64,000 bases of DNA from Channallabes apus. Taxonomy: Eukaryota > Chordata > Actinopteri > Siluriformes > Clariidae. Positions 36,010-47,930 of this stretch are shown here, piece by piece. Where the stretch lies: positions 36,862,756 to 36,926,755 of the forward strand of contig CM060108.1 in the NCBI GenBank assembly GCA_030522415.1, written 5' to 3'. A program made the position numbers and the translations under genes. Numbering within the stretch: position 1 is the stretch's first letter; each line of letters begins with the position of its first letter. Below the pieces are notes generated by a model that was not told the origin of the DNA, did not search any database, and saw nothing but the letters and a program-made list of their open reading frames with translations.

Positions 36010-36022
36010 TGTGTTCTTCTGC

Positions 36023-37036
36023 GTTCTTTACCATCTTTTTAACATGATTACGTTGTCAAAACAGAAATTCCATAATGAAAGTTTGGCAGAAGCACATGCA
36101 AATGATTACACTGTTTGCGCTGACCACCCTGCCACAAGCATTTAATCTGCCCCCTCCTCTATCTGACGACTCTTCCAGGATCTCACCTCCACCACTTTTG
36201 CTTCACTCTGTGTTAATACTGTATTTGGAATCATATTTTGCCCAAAATTGGACTTAATCGCTATTCTGTATATAAATATGCAAAGAGAATTGGGATGAAC
36301 GCTTCAAATAAATGCTGAAAGCTTCCGATAATGATACGTATGACTATGTAACACATCAACCATTGAGTCACTTGTTTTTATTCTATAAGCATGTGTTTTA
36401 ATGCATTTTTAATGATTTCTCTCAGCCACAATCTGTGTCTCATCACCTTGGCTGTCTGTATTCCCACGTCTCTACATTGCCAACTACTGACTCACTTCCA
36501 AACAGTAAACCTCTGCAATAGAACCATATACATTGGATACTGTCTTTGAGCTTCTGTCTCATAATTGCCCACAATCGTGCTTTCTTTTAGCCCAAAAATC
36601 CCACCACTCCCATGCGTCACAGTTGCTCTTACATCACTGCGGTGAAAATGTACGTCTCTCTGTGTGCGTTTGTGTGGGTGTGTGTTGGGGTGAGAGAGAG
36701 AGAGAGAGAGAGAGAGCTTGTTGGGTTTACTGTCCTTGAAGTTAATTCAGTTATAAAGTAATGACCATATTGGCTGTCTCCATCTCCTTTTCTCTGTCTC
36801 CTGCCGTTGTCTCAGCCACTCTCTTATTACCTTCTACTTTCCAGTTTCACGTTTCTTGTGTCTTGTCCCTTTCCACACACCTAATCTTCTATCTTTTGTA
36901 TATTAGAGGACTCACAGTCATGTATTATTTCGTTTGTTATCAAGAGATAACGTCTGGCCTTTTATTTCTTTCCTTTGACTTCTCAGCTATATTTAAGCAA
37001 TCAATCTTAGACAAACGCAATACAGAGTGTTACTAA

Positions 37037-37075
<39 letters not shown>

Positions 37076-37356
37076 GTGATGATCATTGGTTTTTAACTTT
37101 AAATGAAATGAGCATTTCTTTGCAAGTTTTTGTTTGTGTGATTGTTAATTTGAGATATTGAACTTCATGAGGCGACAGAATGATGATGTCCAGACATACA
37201 GTGGCTTGACTTTACCAAGTGGAAACATCTGAACTCTTTAGCCTACAATTACAGAGAAAACTACACAGGAGAAAGTAAAACAGTAGCCTATACTGAGATC
37301 AATGTCTTAATGATGGGACTTAAAATAGGCAATGTGGTTTGGGTTTTATGTTTGTT
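36023..37356. other. svep1 intron 1, simple repeats only
   Basis: Contains a GA tract at 36691-36716 and a TG microsatellite at 37041-37074. Pyrimidine-rich stretches at 36760-36860 give chance open frames. No exon is seen. Confidence 0.5.
37041..37074. repeat. (TG)n microsatellite
   Basis: 17 uninterrupted GT units about 660 bp upstream of exon 2. Confidence 0.95.
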
Positions 37357-37430
37357 TGCTCTGTGATGGATTGGCACCCTGTCCTAGGTGTACGTCACCA
37401 AATGTCCCCTGGGACATGCTATGTGCCTCA
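37357..37430 (+). repeat. SINE family A tail fragment
   Basis: TGATGGATTGGCACCCTGTC, then GTGTACGTCACC and CCCCTGGGACATGCT, a diverged piece of the family A 3' domain. Confidence 0.6.
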
Positions 37431-37445
37431 GGCAACCATGTACAC

Positions 37446-37630
37446 CAGTTTCCCAATGCTGGTCCTGGAGGATCCCCTAACCTGCACTGTTTACTGTTTC
37501 CCCTGCTTTACCACTCCCACTTTTATTCAGTAAATGCTGTAAATTAGCTCATTCATTAAATCAGGTGTGCTGGGAGCTGAGATAAATACTAAAATGTGCA
37601 GAGCAGGGGGTCCTCCAGGACCAGGTAAGA
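37446..37630. mobile_element. Fold-back MITE-like repeat, copy 1
   Basis: The ends are imperfect inverted repeats (GCTGGTCCTGGAGGATCCCC at left; GGGGGTCCTCCAGGACCAGG at right) around an AT-rich core with GTGCTGGGAGCTGAGA. A related copy is at 54255-54455. This resembles a common teleost non-coding repeat. It lies 104 bp before exon 2. Confidence 0.65.
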
Positions 37631-37733
37631 GGTATAGAGAATGAGTGAGTGAGTTTGTACTGTACTGTATGTTTGCTTGTTCTGTGTTCAGTTCATTAAT
37701 TGGTATTAACCTATGTACTGTACATTTCTACAG

Positions 37734-37989
37734 CAAATTCTGCGGAACTCACGTGAGAATGCCACGAAAGTCATCTTCCTTATCACAGATGGCTACTCGA
37801 ACGGCGGCGATCCTCGGCCAGTAGCAGCAGTGCTTCGCCGGAGTGGTGTTGAGATCTTCACCCTGGGCATCTGGCAGGGAAATATCCGCGAGCTTCACGA
37901 CATGGCATCACATCCCAAAGATCAACACTGCTACTTTGTGCACGACTTTGCAGAGTTTGAAGCTCTTGCACGTCGCGCTCTTCATGAAG
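37734..37989 (+). CDS. svep1 coding exon 2: vWA second half
   Basis: The acceptor ...TTTCTACAG| and donor GAAG|GTGAGA give 256 nt, entering in phase 0 and leaving in phase 1. The 85 residues continue the vWA domain from exon 1: [20 protein letters not shown] carries the conserved ITDG motif (Asp178 of the joined protein, a MIDAS-linked residue), followed by [20 protein letters not shown] and the end of the fold at [11 protein letters not shown]. The order and spacing match SVEP1 throughout. Exon 3 completes the split codon as Asp. Confidence 0.96.
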
Positions 37990-39390
37990 GTGAGACATGA
38001 AATTAACTCATGATGCAATTTAAAATGCTTAAAATTTTTACTTTTTTTTTTAATTCATCCCCAGGTACCAAATAAATGAATAATAATAGCGATCATGGTG
38101 CAAATGCAAGGGAAGAAGGGAAATTACATAGTTTAAATAAGAAGGAGGGGAGTTTAATATCTCAGATTATTAATGGTAATTAAATATTTACATATTTGAA
38201 GTAAAATCTTTCTCAGTTATTCGAAAACAAACCAGCTCCACATACTACATGGCTTGTTTAAAATGTAGAAATGTCCAGATACTTAAACAGTAACCAAGAC
38301 AAAATAATATTAATAATAATTAACTATCTGCATAACTAATTAATAATTGCATTAACTAAGGTTCACAAGATCAGTTATTAAAATTAAACCCACAATGATA
38401 TGAGACAACACTATAAGCAAGTGTGCAGTTACTGACTGTTAAAATTTAGAACTCAAAGCTAAAAGTTTCATCATTTATCCCTGGAAACTTGGAAGTAAGT
38501 TACCAACTAATGTGTTATAGCATGCTGTAATGTCATCTATACTCATTTACATGAAGTTAAGGATTAATTTTATTTTCAATTGTCTTGATTGTATAGGTTT
38601 GTTAAAAATATTATTATTATTATTATTATTATTAGCCAACTAAATGCAATGCATTCTGGATATGTTTATGTGTGTCATGCTAGCTTTTTTCTGTATTATT
38701 GCTTCAGTTTAAAACTTGGTGTCACCTGTATATAATGTGATAACATGAAGGTTTATGTGTCTTGTGTTTCTTAACGTCTACAAATGTATCATTGAGTGTC
38801 ACAGTTAAATTCCCAATTAATAAATAGTTGGGTTAAAGGAATGTAGCTGTAATTGTGCAATTCCACAATATTTACCTAAAACTTTCCTTGGATAAGGTGC
38901 ATGGAACAAAATTACATTCCTATAAAATGCTGTCATCCATGTCTGCTTCACTATTGATGTTATTTGTTTCACCCCAAAAAAAATCCCAGTTCTTGTTACT
39001 AATAGTAACTCCAATATAATACAAAACCTGCTGGAATAAATCATAATGTGCGTGTTTCTCCATGTGGAGAACCCTCCCAGTTTAGTCTACAAGGCCCAAT
39101 AACCAAGTAAACTATCTACTAACGCATTAAATCCATCTTTCAGCTACAGCCTACCTTGTAGGAGATCATAAAGAAAAAGGTAGGATTTGTGTGAATCTTC
39201 AGGAGATAAGATAAGAGGCTGGCATGTGGCATGGCAAGTTATTCTCCCAATGTGATCTTCTGTGTTCAGCACTGTACAGCTGCTGACAGCAGCTTGGCTC
39301 AAGTGTGTGTGCTAACATCTGGAGTGCAATCCACTTTTGTTTGCTCTGCATATAAAGAGACAAAGATGCTTCTGCCAGCAGTTTGGACTT

Positions 39391-39392
<2 letters not shown>
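37990..39392. other. svep1 intron 2, no gene seen
   Basis: AT-rich, with an ATT trinucleotide run at 38608-38634. No transposon ends are recognised. The last third of this 1.75-kb intron is two CA arrays. Confidence 0.6.
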
Positions 39393-39439
<47 letters not shown>

Positions 39440-39471
39440 CACAACCACACATGCACAACCACACACGCACG

Positions 39472-39545
<74 letters not shown>
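39393..39545. repeat. CA array in intron 2
   Basis: About 150 bp of CA repeats interrupted by two CATGCACAAC units and a CGCACGCACGC patch. Long His-Thr and Cys-Val frames across it on the two strands are artefacts. Confidence 0.97.
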
Positions 39546-39662
39546 AGTCTGAAAGTCCTCAAAGCCAAAATGATCTTGTCTTCTGCCAGTACAAAATTAA
39601 GTGTTCTCATGTTCACACTGTTCTTTCATTTGTTAACCATTCTCTCTCTCTCTCTCACACAT

Positions 39663-39665
<3 letters not shown>

Positions 39666-39739
<74 letters not shown>
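39666..39739. repeat. CA array forming exon 3 acceptor
   Basis: 37 CA units run right up to the splice AG (39739-39740) of exon 3. There is a CTCTCTCTCTCT tract just before the array (39642-39656). Confidence 0.96.
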
Positions 39740-39740
<1 letters not shown>

Positions 39741-39742
<2 letters not shown>

Positions 39743-39917
39743 TTGCCTTCAGGTGATTACATCCAGGATGACATGTCCTATTGCTCGTCTCTATGTGTGG
39801 ATGGGAGGAGTTGCTGTGACATGATGGCCAGCTGTAAATGTGGCACACACACTGGCCAGTATGACTGTGTGTGTGAAAAAGGACACTATGGCAAGGGCCT
39901 GCAACTCGAATGTACAG
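39741..39917 (+). CDS. svep1 coding exon 3: cysteine-rich EGF-like segment
   Basis: 177 nt between ACACACAG| and ACAG|GTGCGT, phase 1 in and phase 1 out, completing Asp from exon 2 and starting Ala with exon 4. Encodes [20 protein letters not shown] and then [39 protein letters not shown]. The cysteine spacing (including the CC pair and C-x-C steps) is that of the EGF-like segment after the vWA domain in SVEP1, which is disulphide-bonded and extracellular. The open frame extends on both sides only through repeat and intron. The acceptor lacks a normal polypyrimidine tract next to the AG. Confidence 0.95.
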
Positions 39918-40289
39918 GTGCGTCCACAGCACAACACCAAAATACATTAAATGCGCACACAGTTTGGGATGTCTAACTTCAATGGGGAAGTGTGTTAAAA
40001 TGAATTAAAAGTTGAATAGCATTGGCAAAGTCTTCCTCAAAAGTCATTCATTTGCTGTGTTGTATTTGTGCTTTGGGTTGTTATTGTTGTTATGGAAGGT
40101 TAATTTTTCAGCTGTCTAAAAGAAACATTTTTAGGGGCTATCAATATTTCCCTCTACCGTGATTAAAGTCCAAGCTAGAAAGAAGATGCCCTTGCTCCAA
40201 TGCTGCTACCACTATGCTTTATCATGTGTGTTATTTGAGCTGTTTTTATGGGTATAAAAACAAAGTTCTTTTTTAATCTTATCAGACTA
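39918..40289. other. svep1 intron 3, first part
   Basis: Intron sequence after the exon 3 donor. Nothing recognised. Confidence 0.5.
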
Positions 40290-40572
40290 AAACACAATTT
40301 GAAGATATATTTTAGTTTTACTCCACTACATCAAAACTAAATATTTGTACTTTCTACTTCACTACATTTACTACTGCATAGAGTTGTGTTAAATAACTGC
40401 AGTGGTCTGTAGTATTTTAAGTGATACATTGGAACCTGAGTACTTTTGTACCGTTTCTCAAGCAGAAATGTAAACGAGGACTTCTACTTTTACTTGAGTA
40501 GCTTTTGTCTTACTTGAAGTACCTCTATTTTTACTCAGGTACCGGATTTGTTTACTTTGTCCACCTCTGACA
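40290..40572 (-). mobile_element. MITE fragment (ACTTGAGTA-type)
   Basis: Rich in TTACTTGAGTA, TACTTTTACTCAAG-like words and ending in TTTACTTTGTCCACCTCTG, the end of a widespread fish MITE. The matching opposite end is not visible, so the copy is truncated. Family is from pattern memory. Confidence 0.55.
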
Positions 40573-40679
40573 GGTGGTTATAACAGACTCATTTCAGGTT
40601 AAAATTGAATGGGGTAAAAAAAAAAAGAGTATTTGAACATTATTTACCTACAGTAACAAATTTAATTAACTTTGTAAAT

Positions 40680-41125
40680 ACTGTATCCAACTTCAACTAT
40701 CCTACAACAGAAGGTGTGCTGTGGTATCTGGCTCCAAGCTGTGAGCAGCAGATCCTTTAAGTGATTAAGTTGCAAGATGGAGCATTCCTCGGTCAGACTT
40801 GTTAATCCAGCACACCCCACAGATGCTGAATCAGATTGAGATCTGGACCATTTGGAGGCCAAGTCAACACTTTTTGTTATGTTCCCGAAACTATTCCTAA
40901 GAAATTTTGCAGGGTGCATTATTCTGCTGAAAAAGGCCAGTGGAATTAGGGAACAATTTTTGTTTGAATGAATGCCAGAACACAGGGTATCACACTATAA
41001 GAAGGCACGTCTTCTTTCAGGTAAGTGAGGGACACAACCAGTCAGCCGCAGAATGTAAAAGAAAACCTGATCGAGCCAGGCCTCTGTCTTCCATCACTCC
41101 ATGGTTCAGTGCTTAAACACTTAGT
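40680..41125 (-). mobile_element. Tcb1-like Tc1 transposase relic
   Basis: The minus strand gives parts of the C-terminal transposase half: LKDLLLTAWSQIPQHTF, then an upstream part resembling the LWDVLDKQV-type region, and further upstream a segment near 41040-41110 matching the catalytic neighbourhood (ATTCTGCGGCTGACTGG read in reverse). Frame changes and gaps are abundant; no ends. Confidence 0.65.
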
Positions 41126-41338
41126 GAAATCAAATCATAAAACAAAGCTATAATTAATAGTGAAAATGGGAGAATTTCCAGACACACAGTATGAAGGGAA
41201 CTCTAGGGATTGGGACTAAACAGTAGTGTAGCCTTAAGAAAATCACTTATCAGTGAAGCTAACCAGAAAAAAAGACTTCAATTAGCAAGAGAATAAAGAA
41301 TGGAAAAGGCAGTCCAATTAAATATTATAGTGTGCACC

Positions 41339-41386
<48 letters not shown>

Positions 41387-44300
41387 GTAAGCCCACCTAC
41401 AGTAAGAGAATTTTCTGTGTTTCTCTGTTATAACCACATACTGACTCACTATTCCACTGTAACGTCCCCCAATACATGAGAAACAAGATCCAGTGTTTGA
41501 GCTTCTGGTGGTTTTAGAGAATGTTGGCTGCTGCTAGAGAAAACATACAAGATATTTAGGTGATAACCACATATTACGCTATATTATTTTCAATCTAGTG
41601 GTGAGTGGTTAGCTAGTGCTCTTACCACCCATGTGCTGGTTTTGGAATCAAACAAAGTTACCATAACCATCAGGGAATTAAAGTGCGATTAAATGGCGTC
41701 TAGGCGATGACACGCCCTATAACATGGCAGTCTACGTGTTTAATTTATAATAGAATGATTTAATGGTGATGTAATGTACTGTAAGAAAAAAACTGGTGGA
41801 CACTGGAAAAGTGCTATGGAGATCGTAGTGTAGTGTAGTTTCTGACATCTTTAAGCAGGTTATATATCTAGATTGCTTATTTAGCAGTTGTACATTGTCT
41901 AGTGTTTCACACTCTACTTCACAAGTAAAAATGTAAAGAGCTTAGCTGGTTCTGGTTAAAGATATTCACAACACCATAAAAAAAACACTAGTCATAGATC
42001 TAGATCAAGCCTTTGGTAGCCTGTAAAACCTGATCCAAGGAAAATAACTGTCATGACTGAGAGCTTGATCTACGTTTTTATACCTTCCTGTGTTGTGTGC
42101 CGGCCATTCTTATTAGTGCTACAAAGTGTATGTTTCACCCTGGAGAGTGAAAAATAATAGTCATAATAAAAAACAGACTTGAGCCACAATCATGGTTTTA
42201 TTGAAGGTAGTTTTCCAAACAAGGAAAGGTCTTCAGATTGTTGTATGCCACACAGACTGCGGACATGAAATCTGCTTAAGTAATGGAGGAAGCTTCCCAG
42301 GTGTGTTTTTTTCCTATTATAGAATTTAATAGCTTGGCAGCAATTTGGTAACGCAGTGTAACACGGGAAGTAGATCCAACAGAGTCAGTAACCCAAGCTC
42401 TCGGGTTGTATGTCTGGGCTTTAAAAAGAAAAAAAAATAATATTTTATTCTTGATGGATATACAACTATAGTCAACAAACAGAAAGGGAAAATAACCTAA
42501 AATACTATTAGGTTTTGCTGTGATTATATGCTGTTATGCTGTAACCCATGTTGTACTGTAACTATCACACAAACTAGTCTTTCTCTAGTCTTAAACTACA
42601 GACATCAGCCAAGCTGCCATGTGTCGGATGGAAGAATGGTTTTTATTACACACATATGCGTACAGTAAATACAAATGAGTGAGGATTGCAAAGAAACACA
42701 TACACAGCAGGATATATCATGAATAGAAACACAAATTAATGACGTATACTGTAAGAGTGAACAGACAAACACATTGAGTAACAGACCAATGAAATGACAG
42801 CGACACCAAAACCAACACAAAGGCACAACAACCATAATAAAGCTCTACGCCAAATAACATATTGAGTGGGAGATTCAAGTCAAACATACAGTATTAAAAA
42901 CATACTGCTGCAGGTGTTCTATCCAGACAGGATAAGCTATATGGCTACACAGATGTCATCTTGGAACTTCATATATATTTTTAAGTCGCTTAGCCTGTAT
43001 TAATTCACTTATTTAGCTAATTTAGCTAATTTAGCTGGCCAGTCATAAAGTTATTGCATTATGTCAGCTATGATCTTTTAGCCAAATTAATTTGGCTTTT
43101 GGTCAACTTTTCATTACAGCACATTAGAGCACAAATAGCTTATGAATTTATTATCTGTTCACCCATGTGCCCTATTTTTGGTACTGTAGGTTACTTCTAC
43201 TGTAAGGGTATTGGTGTGCATAGCAATTAGAGAAACCTCAATTAGTTTTCAGTGCCTACAGTATGTCCATATTTACTCTTGCTTTATGTCCTGAGAGTCA
43301 CAATGTCCCTGACATCCTGCTGCAATAATACTGTGATACAACAGAGGAAAACAAGAAACACTGGAGTGTATTTTTCTCATTCATCCTCTAATTCTATTAT
43401 TCTTTTTCCGTCTTCTTTTATCATAGGATTATGAAAGTCCTGTTTATAAAAGAGGTGAAGAAAAGGAATTAAGCACTGTTATCTCAGTCATTCATTAATT
43501 CACTGGAAGGGAAGTGTTTAATCTGAACAACATTCCTACTTTATCTACTGCCTAGTAGTTCATCACCTCTCGCTGTGACACGTGGCATATGTCAGATGAT
43601 CGACAGGTTACTCAGATCGACACGGTCAGAGGTCAGAGAGGGGCTGCTGCTTCATTTCCTCAAAGGATAGCCTGTAAATATTTACTCTCAACCAAATGAA
43701 CACAGGCACCCATAAATCCAGCCAGAGCAGAGGAAGGACAGAGACGGGAATATACTGTAGGAGGAATTTGGGGAATGTTTAGCAGAGACAGAAATGTAGC
43801 AAACAAGTTGGGTCTTTTGCAACACCACCTACCTTCCTGCTCTCCCTACTGTTACTTACTCCTGTAAAGGAGAAATAAAATGACTTTCCCTGTACGCACA
43901 ACACAAAAAGCATTATACCACAGAAACTTTTTAGCAAACCTCGTAGCAATTCAAAAGCTTTGTCAGTAACGTAAAGACTAGAGAAACGTTTTACATGGCA
44001 TGAGATTACAGCAAGTACTGTACGTCTCTACAAACCAAGAGATCATGATCTTGGACCATCACAGGTTGTTCAAATCTTAACTTCACAATCACATCAATAA
44101 CGTAACTTTTAATCACACAATGGTTAATCAATCTGTTGTCATGCAGGGGACAATGGGTTTGATTTTGAGTCTGGTTCCTCTGAGGGTTTCTTCCTCTTGT
44201 CGTATCAGTTCTGTAAAGCTAATTTAATATCTGCAAAACTCATTTGATAAATAATTTGTTAAATACTGGTCACAGTTTTTAGACCATTGTGTAAATGCAC

Positions 44301-45324
44301 ACCACAAAATTGTTCTGAAATGTGCAAGTTCTTGGTGAGGATAGTTATGGTATTCATTAGTTCTTTAAAACACCTTTCTGAGCTCTTATTAATCTCCACA
44401 AGCTATTGGCACCCCAGGCACACTTACTTCTAAATACAGCAATGCTTTAAAAAGTGGCAAACTTGCAGCCTAGTAAACACTGAGCTCTCTTGAGTGTTTT
44501 GAATAACTGATATGCTAAAGCTTTTGTGTCCTACACTTGTTGAATATTGCCAGTAATTGATACAGCAGCAGGGTTACCACCAGTGTTGATCCCATCTCTA
44601 TGGCATTATGTAATACGCAATACCCACTTATATCATCTTTCCCATATTCAGGAGTTTCTCCTCATCTCTCTAGTGTCAAATAAATTAACACAGTCAATGT
44701 CTTTCCATACTGGAATTTTAGGTAAACCCAAAGCATTTCCCCCTCTTCCTCTAACGCGCTTAACTTTCCTTAATCTAATATATCTTTTTCTTTCTTTTTT
44801 ATTTACTGAAACACTACAAGATGCTCAGGCCATAGATTATGCTCATAGTCATACTCTCATATACTGTATATCACAGTGAAGACGTGTACAGTGTTTTTGG
44901 CGTAGATATAAGTGCCTGAGAGGATCCAGCTTGGGCCTCCGGATCTGGAGTCCAATCTGGAATAGCATTTGAGAGCTTTATCCCCCAATCACTGCATACT
45001 CAACAATGTCTAAAAGTAATCAGCTTGTCTGAAAGGCATCCTGCTCTCAAAACCTGTTTTTTGAATGATAACTCCCATAAGATTTCAATTTCTGGATAAA
45101 AAGTGTTAGCAATTGTTTAAACAACATGAAACAAGCTCATTCTGCTTATTCTGTGATTTAAACAAAATAATCACCATGTATTTGAAACATCCACAGTCTG
45201 ATATGACTAATGGATAAATGATGAAATGATAAACATGATCTTTTCCCCACATAATCTGTTTTTCTATGGTATATTATGACAGGATTGGCTTCAGTTATAT
45301 TAATCTTTGAGAAAATGATGATCC
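41126..45324. other. svep1 intron 3, no gene seen
   Basis: AT-rich intron. An ATT trinucleotide microsatellite lies at 41338-41386. TTTAGCTAA is repeated near 43010-43030. A short stretch at about 44150-44210 (GGTTCCTCTGAGGGTTTCTTCCTC) resembles the minus strand of the dispersed repeat at 49475. Open frames here (44547-44879 and others) show no domain. Confidence 0.5.
41338..41386. repeat. (ATT)n microsatellite
   Basis: About 16 ATT units, uninterrupted. Confidence 0.95.
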
Positions 45325-45440
45325 AGTCCAAGCAGCATGAAAATGGAGAGGAAAAGACTCCCTGAGATTCAACAGGGAAAAAACCTTGAGAAGAACCAGA
45401 CTCAAAGGGAATCCATCCTTATTTGGATGATACAGGCTAG
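45325..45440 (+). repeat. Dispersed repeat fragment
   Basis: AGCAGCATGAAAATGGAGAG, AAAGACTCCCTGAGATTCAA, AAAACCTTGAGAAGAACCAG and ACTCAAAGGGAATCCATCCT form the conserved core of a common fish repeat, of which a longer copy is at 49475-50050. Confidence 0.6.
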
Positions 45441-45830
45441 TACAACGATAAATAAATCTCATCTATAACTGCTATACAGTCACATGCGCATTTAAAGTCC
45501 ACTTTATTGAGTTTACCAACTATCCACTGATAGATAAATGGGTATATAACTGTTTATGGCACTTTTCAGTCCCCAAACTATTAATGCAATTGAAGTCGTA
45601 AAAACTTTTGTTTGTTTGTTTGTTTGTTTTTTCAAACGTGGTCCAAAGCCATCTTCATGGTTTCTAAATGGCAGTGTTTTTAACAGTCCCATTTATCTTA
45701 AAGTTAAACCATAGGGCGCAATCCTTAGTAGCGGTTTTCACATGTACTGTAAACTTTTAGTAGAGGTCAGGATCACTTTTTAAAGGTCAGGATCACTGGT
45801 ATCACAGGAGTGGCATGTGAAATTGACAGA

Positions 45831-45865
<35 letters not shown>

Positions 45866-46444
45866 AGTACAGTATGCTGACTGTTGCATAAAGATTAAGG
45901 TTAATAGAGCTAACAAGTACAGCAAGAAAAATGCAGTGTCAAACAAAAACAGACATGAAGGTGCTGGCACATAAAGTGGCTAACCACTCCACCATCACCA
46001 AAAATGAGAAAAAAAAAACAGCAAAGCTGAGTGGAAAGAGGCAGCATGCCAGATTACCAAAACACTTTGTTCCTGTGAGCCCTCCAGATCTAATACTTAA
46101 AAAAAAACTCTATTTACAAAAGACTGGTTTAAAGAAATAACTTCCAAACTAGACACAAAAACTACAGTAAGACTGTATCTCAGTCCTGAAGACTAATTGG
46201 AATGCTATTCCACAACTATGATGTTATAAGAGAAAGCTGTAGCGTTCACTACAGTACTTGTGGCACCAACAAATAGTCTGCACCTTTTGATTGAAGCAGC
46301 CCTTGCAGATACCAAGAATACCAGCAGTTCAATCCGATACTGTTGCATGATATTATTCCATGTTTTCTAAGTTAAAAGTATTTTTAAGTCAATATGATTA
46401 TCTTTGTGATCATTATATCATTTAATGTGATATTATTTCTATTA
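45441..46444. other. svep1 intron 3, no gene seen
   Basis: Contains a GTTT run near 45610-45628 and a GA tract at 45835-45861. The Lys-rich frame at 45931-46140 is not recognised: it resembles a decayed Tc1-like N-terminal piece only weakly, so I do not call it. Confidence 0.45.
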
Positions 46445-47930
46445 CAGTGGTGTGAAAAACTATTTGCCCCCTCCTGATTTCTTATTCTTTTGCATGTTTG
46501 TCACACAAAATGTTTCTGCTCATCAAACACATTTAACTATTAGTCAAAGATAACATAATTGAACACAAAATGCAGTTTTTAAATGAAGGTTTACGTTATT
46601 AAGGGAGAAAAAAACTCCAAATCTACATGGCCCTGTGTGAAAAAGTGATTGCCCCCCTTGTTAAAAAATAACTTAACTTTGGTTTATCACACCTGAGTTC
46701 AATTTCTGTAGTCACCCCCAGGCCTGATTACTGCCACACCTGTTTCAATCAAGAAATCACTTAAATAGGAGCTACCTGACACAGAGAAGTAGACCAAAAG
46801 CACCTCAAAAGCTAGACATCATGCCAAGATCCAAAGAAATTCAGGAACAAATGAGAACAAAAGTAATTGAGATCTATCAGTCTGGTAAAGGTTATAAAGC
46901 CATTTCTAAAGCTTTGGGACTCCAGCGAACCACAGTGAGAGCCATTATCCACAAATGGCAAAAACATGGAACAGTGGTGAACCTTCCCAGGAGTGGCCGG
47001 CCGACCAAAATTACCCCAAGAGCGCAGAGACAACTCATCCGAGAGGCCACAAAAGACCCCAGGACAACATCTAAAGAACTGCAGGCCTCACTTGCCTCAA
47101 TTAAGGTCAGTGTTCACGACTCCACCATAAGAAAGAGACTGGGCAAAAACGGCCTGCATGGCAGATTTCCAAGGCACAAACCACTTTTAAGCAAAAAGAA
47201 CATTAAGGCTCGTCTCAATTTTGCTAAAAAAACATCTCAATGATTGCCAAGACTTTTGGGAAAATACCTTGTGGACCAACGAGACAAAAGTTGAACTTTT
47301 TGGAAGGTGCGTGTCCCGTTACATCTGGCGTAAAAGTAACACAGCATTTCAGAAAAAGAACATCATACCAACAGTAAAATATGGTGGTGGTAGTGTGATG
47401 GTCTGGGGTTGTTTTGCTGCTTCAGGACCTGGAAGGCTTGCTGTGATAGATGGAACCATGAATTCTACTGTCTACCAAAAAATCCTGAAGGAGAATGTCC
47501 GGCCATCTGTTCGTCAACTCAAGCTGAAGCGATCTTGGGTGCTGCAGCAGGACAATGACCCAAAACACACCAGGAAATCCACCTCTGAATGGCTGAAGAA
47601 AAACAAAATGAAGACTTTGGAGTGGCCTAGTCAAAGTCCTGACCTGAATCCTATTGAGATGTTGTGGCATGACCTTAAAAAGGCGGTTCATGCTAGAAAA
47701 CCCTCAAATAAAGCTGAATTACAACAATTCTGCAAAGATGAGTGGGTCAAAATTCCTCCAGAGCGCTGTAAAAGACTCGTTGCAAGTTATCGCAAACGCT
47801 TGATTGCAGTTATTGCTGCTAAGGGTGGCCCAACCAGTTATTAGGTTCAGGGGGCAATTACTTTTTCACACAGGGCCATGTAGGTTTGGATTTTTTTTCT
47901 CCATAAATAATAAAACCCCTCATTTACATG
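46445..47930 (+). mobile_element. Tc1/mariner element, right end truncated
   Basis: The left end CAGTGGTGTGAAAAACTATT abuts TA. The subterminal block around 46600-46657 (ACATGGCCCTGTGTGAAAAA) recurs inverted at about 47850-47905. The inverted match fades near 47930, so the outer ~120 bp of the right terminal repeat are lost. The transposase gene is the best preserved of the three Tc1 copies. Confidence 0.9.
46821..47844 (+). pseudogene. Tc1-type transposase, one frameshift and active-site change
   Basis: From ATG 46821 the first frame (to 47243) gives the bipartite helix-turn-helix region (KVIEIYQSGKGYKAISKALG, then the GRPTKITPRAQRQ hinge). The frame changes in an A-run near 47224-47232, and the second frame (47221-47844) gives the catalytic part. 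It retains QQDNDPKHT (second Asp) and [13 protein letters not shown] (third acidic residue) and ends GGPTSY. The first catalytic position reads T-N-E-T-K, where Tc1 transposases have an Asp (S/T-D-E-T-K), so this copy has Asn in the active site. Otherwise only one frame break in about 340 codons, so it is relatively young. Confidence 0.92.

Noticed and set aside
39231..39976. Two ~197-codon His-Thr-rich frames
   Set aside because: They read through CA microsatellites; only the part from 39741 to 39917 is a real svep1 exon.
45931..46140. Lys-rich 69-codon frame as a transposase N-terminus
   Set aside because: Only weak resemblance; no ends or catalytic part nearby.
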